Position numbers and translations under genes: made by a program. Shown piece by piece: positions 57,367 to 64,000 of a stretch of 64,000 nt of DNA (within the stretch, counting starts at the first letter, position 1; every line of letters begins with the position of its first letter). The stretch lies in the NCBI RefSeq assembly GCF_036250675.1, contig NZ_CP109592.1, positions 3,410,001-3,474,000 of the forward strand, written 5' to 3'. This DNA is from Streptomyces sp. NBC_01689. Its GTDB lineage: Bacteria > Actinomycetota > Actinomycetes > Streptomycetales > Streptomycetaceae. Below the pieces are notes generated by a model. It was not told the origin of the DNA and did not search any database. It saw nothing but the letters and a program-made list of their open reading frames with translations.

Positions 57367-57403
57367 AAGCGCCCGTTCCCCTCGCGTCGGGGAACGGGCG
57401 CTT
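57367..57403. terminator. Bidirectional 15-bp hairpin between prim-pol gene and ftsY
   Basis: AAGCGCCCGTTCCCC and GGGGAACGGGCGCTT are perfect complements with a seven-base loop, between converging genes; each side ends in A or T runs. Confidence 0.82.
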
Positions 57404-57422
57404 GTGCGCGTCTAAGCCGGGA

Positions 57423-58634
57423 TCACTCACCGATGAGCGCGTCCACGAACGCCCCGGGCTCGAAGGGCGCCAGATCGTCCGCTCCCTCGCCCAGGCCCAC
57501 CAGCTTGACCGGCACGCCCAGCTCGCGCTGGACCGCGATCACGATGCCGCCCTTGGCCGTACCGTCCAGCTTGGTCAGCACGATGCCGGTGATGTCGACG
57601 ACCTCGGCGAAGACCCTCGCCTGGATGAGACCGTTCTGGCCGGTCGTGGCGTCCAGGACGAGCAGCACCTCGTCGAGCGGCGCGTGCTTCTCGACGACCC
57701 GCTTGACCTTGCCGAGCTCGTCCATGAGGCCGGTCTTGGTGTGCAGACGCCCGGCGGTGTCGATGAGGACGACGTCCGCGCCCTCCTCGATGCCCTCCTT
57801 GACGGCGTCGAAGGCGATCGAGGCGGGGTCGCCGCCCTCGGGACCGCGCACGGTGCGGGCGCCGACGCGTTCGCCCCAGGTCTGCAGCTGGTCGGCGGCG
57901 GCGGCACGGAAGGTGTCCGCGGCGCCGAGCACCACGTTCTTGCCGTCGGCGACGAGCACGCGGGCGAGCTTGCCGGTGGTGGTGGTCTTGCCGGTGCCGT
58001 TGACACCGACGACCATCACGATGCCCGGGGTGTCCAGGTTCGAGTCGGTCTTGACCGTCCGGTCGAACTCGGGCACGAGGATCTGCAGGAGCTCCTCGCG
58101 CAGCAGCGAGCGCAGTTCGTCGGGCGTGCGGGTGCCGAGCACCCGCACCCGCTCACGCAGCCGCTCGACCAGGTCCTGGGTGGGCTGCACCCCGACGTCC
58201 GCTGTCAGGAGCGTGTCCTCGATCTCCTCCCAGGTGTCCTCGTCGAGGTGCTCGCGCGACAGGAGCGTGAGCAGCCCCTTGCCGAGCGCGTTCTGCGAGC
58301 GGGAGAGCCGGCTGCGCAGCCGCACCAGGCGGCCGGCGGTGGGCTCCGGGATCTCGATCGCGGGCGCCTCGACGACCGGCGCGGGTTCCTCGACGGCGAC
58401 ACCGGACGGCGACGAGCCGTCCGGAAGGTCCACCTCCTCTATGGTCCGGCGCGCTTCGTCGCGCGGGGTCTCGGCCTCGTCGCCGAGGTGCGGCTCGGCC
58501 GGAGGGGCGGTGATGTCGGGCGTGGTGGGGGGCGCCGGGGGCAGCGGCTTCTTGCGGCGACTGCCGATGACGAGCCCGCCGAGTGCGCCGATCACGACCA
58601 CGGCGATGACTACAGCAAGGATGACGGTTTCCAT
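57423..58634 (-). CDS. ftsY: Signal recognition particle receptor FtsY
   Basis: 403 residues. An N-terminal membrane helix (VILAVVIAVVVIGALGGLVI) and acidic A-region (about 30-100) precede the NG domains: Walker A VVGVNGTGKTTTTGKLARVL, DTAGRLHTKTGLMDELGK, TKLDGTAKGG. Docks Ffh-ribosome complexes at the membrane. ATG 58634 gives METVILAV. Converges with the prim-pol gene. Confidence 0.96.
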   Translation of the reverse strand: METVILAVVIAVVVIGALGGLVIGSRRKKPLPPAPPTTPDITAPPAEPHLGDEAETPRDEARRTIEEVDLPDGSSPSGVAVEEPAPVVEAPAIEIPEPTAGRLVRLRSRLSRSQNALGKGLLTLLSREHLDEDTWEEIEDTLLTADVGVQPTQDLVERLRERVRVLGTRTPDELRSLLREELLQILVPEFDRTVKTDSNLDTPGIVMVVGVNGTGKTTTTGKLARVLVADGKNVVLGAADTFRAAAADQLQTWGERVGARTVRGPEGGDPASIAFDAVKEGIEEGADVVLIDTAGRLHTKTGLMDELGKVKRVVEKHAPLDEVLLVLDATTGQNGLIQARVFAEVVDITGIVLTKLDGTAKGGIVIAVQRELGVPVKLVGLGEGADDLAPFEPGAFVDALIGE

Positions 58635-58744
58635 AACGCCCCCAGTATCGGCCATCCCTCCCCGGGGAGGGAGATTCCCCTGCCGGGAAGGGGTTCCGTG
58701 CCCCCCGCACGAGAAACACGGGAAGGGAGGCAGAAGCATTTACC

Positions 58745-58764
58745 TGATCGGTGGTGATCGGTGA
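58745..58764. promoter_or_regulatory. Direct repeat in the ftsY promoter region
   Basis: TGATCGGTGG TGATCGGTGA: a 10-base direct repeat about 110 bases upstream of the ftsY start, next to an AT-richer patch. Possible operator; no known consensus recognised. Confidence 0.3.
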
Positions 58765-58896
58765 CGAGTATCACCGGGCCCTGCGACGGCACCGCCCCGC
58801 TGCCGACGGCGCCCCCCTTCGTCCTCCACGCCGTCCTGCCGAAACCCCCGGGTGGTCCGACGCGGAACCCGCCGGGGAACGCGCGTCTATGGATGT

Positions 58897-58911
58897 CTGA
58901 CGATCCGTCAG
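58897..58911 (+). promoter_or_regulatory. Palindrome ahead of the LLM oxidoreductase gene
   Basis: CTGACG-ATC-CGTCAG, a perfect 6-3-6 palindrome 37 bases upstream of the start codon, within the gap to ftsY. TetR-type regulators often bind such sites; the regulator is not in this window. Confidence 0.5.
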
Positions 58912-58947
58912 CTAACGTCCCCCTCCACACACGAAGGGGGGCTCCCC

Positions 58948-59928
58948 ATGCCTGTGACGGTCGTGCGCTTCAACCTCGTCGACCCGGACGCGACCCCCGC
59001 GTCGCTGAGCGCCCGCTACCGGGCCGCGCTCGAGATGTCCGCCTACGCCGACGGCCACGGCGTGACCACCGTGCAGACCGAGGAGCACCACGGCGTCGCG
59101 AACAACTGGCTGCCCTCGCCGTTCACCTTCGCGGGCGCGGTCTTCGGAGCGACCCGGCATCTCGCGGTCACCGTCTCGGCGGTCATCGGCCCGCTGTACG
59201 ACCCGCTGCGGCTCGCCGAGGACGTCGCCGTGCTCGACCTGCTGAGCGGCGGACGGCTGGTGACGGTGGCGGGCATCGGCTATCGGCCGGAGGAGTACGC
59301 CCAGTTCGACGTCGACTGGAAGCGGCGCGGCCGGCTCCAGGACGAGGTGCTGGAGACGGTGCTGAAGGCGTGGACCGGCGAGGAGTTCACCTACCGGGGC
59401 CGGAGGGTACGGGTCACCCCGCGCCCGTTCTCCGATCCGCATCCGCTGCTGCTGGTGGGCGGGTCCTCGCGGGCCGCCGCCCGGCGCGCCGCCCGGCTCG
59501 GGCTGCCGTTCTTCCCGAGCGCGCACCTTCCCGGCCTGGAGGCCTACTACAAGGAGCGGCTGACCGAGTACGGCACCGAGGGCTGGACCATGATGCCCGC
59601 CGCCGAGACCCCGCTGCTGCACGTCTCCGAGGACCCGGACCGGACATGGGCGGCGTACGGCAGGCACTTCCTGCACGAGGCACGGACGTACGCCTCCTGG
59701 CAGTCCGGCGACATCACGTCGGCGGTGAGGTCGGCGGCCACCACGGTGGAGGAACTGCGCGCCGAGGGGGTGTACCGCGTCCTGACGCCCGAAGCGTGCG
59801 CCGCCCAGGGCCTCGACAACCTGGTGCTCCATCCGCTGTCCGGCGGAATGCCCGTCGAGGAGGGCTGGCGCAGCCTCCGCCTGTTCTGCGAAGACGTACT
59901 GCCCCGGCTCACGGGCCTGGAGGCCTGA
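58948..59928 (+). CDS. LLM class flavin-dependent oxidoreductase
   Basis: 326 residues of the bacterial luciferase-like TIM barrel family (FMN or F420 dependent). Visible: VQTEEHHGVANNWLPSPF, LAEDVAVLDLLSGGRLVTVA, IGYRPEEYAQFDVDW, and LLLVGGSSRAAARRAARLGL. ATG 58948 has GGGGGG upstream. Its 3' end forms one arm of a terminator. Substrate unknown. Confidence 0.88.
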   Translation: MPVTVVRFNLVDPDATPASLSARYRAALEMSAYADGHGVTTVQTEEHHGVANNWLPSPFTFAGAVFGATRHLAVTVSAVIGPLYDPLRLAEDVAVLDLLSGGRLVTVAGIGYRPEEYAQFDVDWKRRGRLQDEVLETVLKAWTGEEFTYRGRRVRVTPRPFSDPHPLLLVGGSSRAAARRAARLGLPFFPSAHLPGLEAYYKERLTEYGTEGWTMMPAAETPLLHVSEDPDRTWAAYGRHFLHEARTYASWQSGDITSAVRSAATTVEELRAEGVYRVLTPEACAAQGLDNLVLHPLSGGMPVEEGWRSLRLFCEDVLPRLTGLEA

Positions 59929-59946
59929 ACCGGGGCAGTACGTCTT
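59891..59946 (+). terminator. 17-bp perfect hairpin spanning the LLM gene stop codon
   Basis: AAGACGTACTGCCCCGG (59891-59907) lies within the last codons; its exact complement CCGGGGCAGTACGTCTT (59930-59946) starts two bases after the stop codon. Loop of 22 bases including TGA. Also serves the converging sugar transporter. Confidence 0.8.
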
Positions 59947-60012
59947 TCACGGGTACGAGGAGAGGGGCAGCGGGGACTTGGCCCTTCTCCCCGAGTCGGG
60001 GGGAGCGCGGGG

Positions 60013-61431
60013 CTAGCCCATCTCCTCCAGGGCCTTGCCCTTCGTCTCCTTCACGTACTTGAGCACGAAGGGGATGGAGAGCGCGGCGAAGACCGTGTAG
60101 ATCACGTAGGTCGCGGAGAGGTTCCAGTCGGCCAGCGACGGGAAGCTCGCGGTGATGGCCCAGTTGGCGATCCACTGCGCGGAGGCGGCGACACCGAGGG
60201 CGGCGGCACGGATCCGGTTCGGGAACATCTCGCCGAGGAAGACCCAGACCACGACACCCCAGGAGAGGGCGAAGAAGAGGACGAAGACGTGCGCGGCGAT
60301 CAGGGCGACCCAGCCCTGTGTGGCGGGCAGCTTGCCGCCCACCAGGTCGTAGGAGAAGGCCCACGCCTCCAGGCCGAGCCCGATCACCATGCCCACGGAG
60401 CCGATCAGCGCGAGCGGCTTGCGGCCGACCCGGTCCACGAAGATCATCGCGATCACGGTGCCGATGATGTTGATGATCGACGTGGTGAACGAGTAGAAGA
60501 ACGACTGCGAGGGGTCGACACCGACCGACTGCCACAGCGTCGAGGAGTAGTAGAACGCGACGTTGATGCCGACGAACTGCTGGAAGACCGAGAGACCGAT
60601 GCCGACCCAGACGATCGGCTTGAAGAAGAAGCCGCCGCCGAGCAGGTCCTTGAAGCTCGACTTGTGCTCGCTCTTCATGGCGTGCTCGATCTCGGCGACG
60701 CGGGCGTTCAGGTCGGTCCGGTCGCCCTCGACCTCGGCGAGCACCGCGCGGGCACGGTCGCGCCGGCCCACGGAGATCAGGAAGCGCGGCGACTCGGGGA
60801 TCGCGAAGGAGAGCAGACCGTACAGGACGGCCGGGATCACCATGACGCCGAGCATGACCTGCCAGGCCTCGAGGCCCAGGAGCTTGCCGCGCTGGTCGCC
60901 GCCCGCGGCGTTCAGGATGCCCCAGTTGACCAGCTGCGAGACGGCGATACCGATGACGATCGCGGCCTGCTGGAAGGATCCGAGCCGGCCGCGGTAGGCG
61001 GCCGGGGAGACCTCGGCGATGTAGGCGGGGCCGATGACGGAGGCCATGCCGATGGCGAACCCGCCGATGATGCGCCACAGGGCGAGGTCCCACAGCGCGA
61101 ACGGGAGCGCGGAACCGACGGCGCTGACCGTGAAGAGGACGGCGGAGATCTGCATGCAGCGGATACGGCCGATGCGGTCGGCTATCCGGCCGGCGGTCGC
61201 CGCGCCGATGGCGCAGCCGATCAGCGCGATGGCGATGACCTGCGCCAGGGCGGCGGAGCCGATGTCGTAGCGGCCGCGGATCGCTTCGACGGCGCCGTTG
61301 ATCACGGCGCTGTCGTAACCGAAGAGGAAGCCGCCCATCGCGGCCGCCGCCGCGATGAAGATGACGTGCCCGAGATGTTCGGGGTGAGCCGTCCCGGCTC
61401 CTGATTGTGGTGCCTGCGCAGTGCTGGTCAC
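60013..61431 (-). CDS. glcP: Major facilitator sugar porter, probably glucose permease GlcP
   Basis: 472 residues with 12 helices and sugar porter marks: GRIADRIGRIRCMQ between helices 2 and 3, YIAEVSPAAYRGRLGSFQQA, PESPRFLISVGRRDRA at the end of the N-half, QQFVGINVAFYYSSTLWQS and DRVGRKPLALIG. The gene beside smc in S. coelicolor (SCO5578) is glcP, the major glucose transporter; context and family fit. GTG 61431 follows GAGGAG. Confidence 0.87.
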   Translation of the reverse strand: MTSTAQAPQSGAGTAHPEHLGHVIFIAAAAAMGGFLFGYDSAVINGAVEAIRGRYDIGSAALAQVIAIALIGCAIGAATAGRIADRIGRIRCMQISAVLFTVSAVGSALPFALWDLALWRIIGGFAIGMASVIGPAYIAEVSPAAYRGRLGSFQQAAIVIGIAVSQLVNWGILNAAGGDQRGKLLGLEAWQVMLGVMVIPAVLYGLLSFAIPESPRFLISVGRRDRARAVLAEVEGDRTDLNARVAEIEHAMKSEHKSSFKDLLGGGFFFKPIVWVGIGLSVFQQFVGINVAFYYSSTLWQSVGVDPSQSFFYSFTTSIINIIGTVIAMIFVDRVGRKPLALIGSVGMVIGLGLEAWAFSYDLVGGKLPATQGWVALIAAHVFVLFFALSWGVVVWVFLGEMFPNRIRAAALGVAASAQWIANWAITASFPSLADWNLSATYVIYTVFAALSIPFVLKYVKETKGKALEEMG

Positions 61432-61560
61432 GTGTAACTCCTCGGGCCACCGGCCTCGCTGCCGGGGGTGTGGGGGCAAGCCCTTCGGTGGTGGCTTCAG
61501 TGGCGCATACGTTCACGTCACCCATCACCTGAAGGTAAAAGCAACGCTGGAGAGACTATG

Positions 61561-61639
61561 CCTTCAAGTATCGAAGTTAATAATCGGACCGCTGTGACTT
61601 TTCCCCACTCCCCTGAGGCCATCGTGTTCAAGTCTTGAA
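61561..61639. promoter_or_regulatory. Palindromic candidate operators upstream of glcP
   Basis: CTTCAAGTATCGAAG-like motif at 61562-61576 and perfect TTCAAG-T-CTTGAA at 61627-61639 lie in an AT-rich patch 130-210 bases before the glcP start. Two related TTCAAGT sites suggest a carbon-source-responsive repressor. Assignment to a regulator family is not possible from sequence alone. Confidence 0.5.
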
Positions 61640-61727
61640 GGCTTGGGGCTGACGTGATCCGCCTACCCCGAGAACCGGGGGGCACGCCGGTCGCTCCGCC
61701 GAAGCCGCCGGCCGGGAGGGGCGCGGA

Positions 61728-64000
61728 CTAGCGGAGCCGCTGGCTGATGACCTTCGAAACACCGTCGCCCTGCATGGAGACGCCGTAGAGCGCGTCGGCG
61801 ACCTCCATCGTGCGCTTCTGGTGCGTGATCACGATCAGCTGCGAGGCCTCCTGGAGCTCCTGCATGATCCGGATCAGCCGCTGCAGGTTGGTGTCGTCGA
61901 GCGCCGCCTCGACCTCGTCCATCACATAGAACGGGCTGGGCCGCGCCTTGAAGATCGACACCAGGAGCGCCACGGCCGTGAGGGACCTCTCCCCGCCGGA
62001 GAGCAGGGACAGCCGCTTCACCTTCTTGCCCGGGGGCCTGGCCTCGACGTCCACGCCCGTGGTGAGCATGTTGTCGGGGTCGGTGAGGATCAGCCGCCCG
62101 TCACCGCCGGGGAAGAGGCGACTGAAGACACCTTCGAACTCCCGTGCGGTGTCCCGGTACGCCTCGGTGAAGACCTGCTCGACCCGTTCGTCGACCTCCT
62201 TCACCACCTGGAGCAGATCGGCGCGCGTCTTCTTCAGGTCCTCCAGCTGCTCGCTGAGGAACTTGTGACGCTCCTCCAGGGCGGCGAACTCCTCCAGCGC
62301 GAGCGGGTTGACCTTCCCCAGCTGCTGGTAGGCCCGCTCGGCCGACTTGAGCCGCCGCTCCTGCTCCGCCCGGTGGAACTGCCGGGGCTGGTTGCGCGGA
62401 TGCTCCGGGTCCTCGGGCAGTTCCTCGCCCTCGGCGGGCAGCGAGGGCGGTACGAGCTGGTCAGGACCGTACTCCGCGACCAGCCCCGCCGGTTCGACGC
62501 CGAGCTCCTCCAGCGCCTTCGTCTCCAGCTGCTCCATCCGCATCCGCTTCTCGGCGCCGAGCACCTCGCCGCGGTGCACCGAGTCCGTGAGCTTGTCCAG
62601 CTCCGCCTTGAGGTCGCGCCCCTCACTCCGGACCGCCCCGAGCGCCTGCTCCCGGTGGGTCCTGGCGCTCTCGGCCGCCCCCCGCTCCTCCTCGGCCCGG
62701 CCCAGCGACACCTCGACGTGCGCGAGGAGCTGCCGCGCGCCGGAGGCGACGGCCTCGGCGACCGCCGCCTCGTGCCGCAGCCGGGCCCGCCGCTGCTCCG
62801 CACGCGCGCGTGCCTCGCGCTCCGCGCGCGCGGCCCGGTCGAGCCCGTCGGCCCGCCCCGCGAGCCCCTTCACCCGTTCCTCGTGCGTACGTACCTGGAG
62901 CCGCGCCTCCATCTCGGTCTGCCGCGCGTTGGCCCCGTCGGCGGCGAGCCGGTCCCGTACGGCGGTGTCGGGCTCCTCCTCCACGGGCATCTCCTCGGCG
63001 ACGGCCAGCCGCTCGGCCAGCACCTCCGCCTCCTCCACCGCCCGGTCCAGCGCCTCCTGCGCCCGCGCGGTGGCCGCGGTGCTCCGTTCGGCCTCCCCCG
63101 CGGCGCCGCGCGCCTGCCCGGCCAGCCGCCCCAACTGCTGGGCCACGGAGGACTTCTGACGCTCGGCGGCCCGCCGCCGCTCCCCCAGTTCCTCGACCAG
63201 AGCGGCCCGCTCCCGGCGCCGCTCGACGGCCCGCCGCTGCGCCTCACCGAGATCGTCGCAGCGCACGGCCAGCTCCTCCAGCTCGGCCGCCGCCTCGTCG
63301 ACGGACGCCTGCACCTCCAGCAGGCTGGGCGCCCCGGCGGAGCCGCCGTGCGCGAAGTGCGCCCCCAGCAGGTCCCCCTCAGCGGTGACCGCGGTCAGCC
63401 CCGGCCGCGCGTACACCAGGTCCTCGGCGTCCTCCAGGGTGCCGACCACGACGATCCCGCGCAGCAGCCGTCGTACGGCCGGCATGAGTTCGGCGGGTCC
63501 CCGGACCAGGTCCGCGGCGTACGGCGGATCGTCGGGGTGCGCCGACCGGGTCCCGGTGTGCTCGTCGTCGGCCCGGCCTGCGCCCTGCTCCCGGCTGCCG
63601 GGGAGAGGGCCGGTCCGCGGTGCCGACGTCTCCTCCGGGGCCCCCGCCAGCAGCAGCGCCGCCCGCCCCGCGTCCTGTTTGCGCAGCAGCCGGATCGCCT
63701 CGGCCGCCGCGGCCGGTGTGGTCACCGCGAGGGCGTCCGCCGCCGTACCGAAGGCGGCCGCGAGGGCCACCTCGTGACCGGGACTGACGGACAACAGCTC
63801 GGCGGCGGGGCCGAGAAGCCCGGTGAGCCGGTCCTTAGCCGTCAGCAGCGCGCCCGTACCGTCCTTGCGGCGCAGACCGAGCGCGAGGGCCTCGTGGCGG
63901 GCCTGGGTCGCGGCGCGCCGGCGCTCGGCCGCCGTGGCCGCCTCGCGGGCCTCGGTCAGGGCGGACTCGGCCTCGGCAAGTTCCCGCCTGGCCTCCTCGT
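61728..64000 (-). CDS. smc: Chromosome segregation protein SMC (N-terminal part off the window)
   Basis: About 757 residues of ~1190 are present: the end of the first coiled coil, hinge (VSPGHEVALAAAFGTAADAL, VRRLLRGIVVVGTLEDAED), second coiled coil (Ala/Arg/Glu-rich heptads), then the ABC head with signature LLSGGERSLTAVALLVSIFK, Walker B FYVMDEVEAALDD and ITHQKRTMEVADALYGVSMQ. Compacts and segregates chromosomes with ScpAB. The N-terminal Walker A lies beyond position 64000. Confidence 0.96.
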   Translation of the reverse strand, partial: EEARRELAEAESALTEAREAATAAERRRAATQARHEALALGLRRKDGTGALLTAKDRLTGLLGPAAELLSVSPGHEVALAAAFGTAADALAVTTPAAAAEAIRLLRKQDAGRAALLLAGAPEETSAPRTGPLPGSREQGAGRADDEHTGTRSAHPDDPPYAADLVRGPAELMPAVRRLLRGIVVVGTLEDAEDLVYARPGLTAVTAEGDLLGAHFAHGGSAGAPSLLEVQASVDEAAAELEELAVRCDDLGEAQRRAVERRRERAALVEELGERRRAAERQKSSVAQQLGRLAGQARGAAGEAERSTAATARAQEALDRAVEEAEVLAERLAVAEEMPVEEEPDTAVRDRLAADGANARQTEMEARLQVRTHEERVKGLAGRADGLDRAARAEREARARAEQRRARLRHEAAVAEAVASGARQLLAHVEVSLGRAEEERGAAESARTHREQALGAVRSEGRDLKAELDKLTDSVHRGEVLGAEKRMRMEQLETKALEELGVEPAGLVAEYGPDQLVPPSLPAEGEELPEDPEHPRNQPRQFHRAEQERRLKSAERAYQQLGKVNPLALEEFAALEERHKFLSEQLEDLKKTRADLLQVVKEVDERVEQVFTEAYRDTAREFEGVFSRLFPGGDGRLILTDPDNMLTTGVDVEARPPGKKVKRLSLLSGGERSLTAVALLVSIFKARPSPFYVMDEVEAALDDTNLQRLIRIMQELQEASQLIVITHQKRTMEVADALYGVSMQGDGVSKVISQRLR

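Overview
The window is high-GC chromosomal DNA from a Streptomyces (or a very close relative). The evidence is the very high G+C with strong third-position bias, frequent GTG/TTG starts, the sporulation sigma factor WhiG, an NsdA-type differentiation regulator, a four-gene type I signal peptidase tandem, LAxTG-type sortase sorting signals, and a gene order matching the Streptomyces core chromosome from rpsB-tsf-pyrH-frr through whiG, sipWXYZ, rplS-trmD-rimM-rpsP, ffh, amtB-glnB-glnD, nsdA, ftsY and smc. No tRNA, rRNA, CRISPR array, IS element, phage or integration site was found.

Left part, 1-24 kb (more accessory). Polyamine/GABA catabolism dominates: two aldehyde dehydrogenases, two putrescine/spermidine-type binding lipoproteins (one an orphan), an Lrp/AsnC regulator and a PLP aminotransferase next to each other. 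Between them lie a NADAR protein, a DUF4190-like membrane protein, an adenosine-deaminase-family enzyme that is probably the aminodeoxyfutalosine deaminase of futalosine menaquinone synthesis, a glycerophosphodiester phosphodiesterase, an ECF-type sigma factor overlapping a small membrane protein, and a class F sortase overlapping its probable substrate. Then come a two-gene ABC system whose ATPase has degenerate signature motifs, a VOC protein, a LOG-family protein, an LAETG surface protein behind a near-consensus promoter, a thiamine ABC transporter (thiBPQ) behind a TPP riboswitch, and rlmN.

Middle part, 24-46 kb (core information processing). Mostly minus-strand genes: cdsA, frr, pyrH, tsf, rpsB (with a divergent M23 peptidase), a TetR regulator, whiG, dprA, yifB/comM, yraN, a DUF2469 gene, a NUDIX hydrolase, four signal peptidases, rplS, trmD, rimM, khpA, rpsP, a SprT-like zinc protein, and a short archaeal/eukaryotic-type prolyl-tRNA synthetase. 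Many neighbours are translationally coupled by 1-19 bp overlaps.

Right part, 45-64 kb. A plus-strand methyltransferase, a second-type FtsH, ffh, then the nitrogen-sensing operon amtB-glnB-glnD with a GlnR-type operator upstream, nsdA, an orphan prim-pol domain protein, ftsY, an LLM flavin oxidoreductase, a glucose-permease-like sugar porter (glcP), and the hinge and C-terminal part of smc running off the end. Non-coding signals include many perfect hairpins at gene ends and several palindromic candidate operators.

I see no clearly undescribed multi-gene system. The most interesting items are the sigma/membrane-protein and sortase/substrate pairs at 6.3-8.4 kb, the degenerate ABC ATPase pair at 14-16 kb, the sipX/sipY overlap, the frameshifted small ORF before the orphan binding protein, and several uncharacterised operators.
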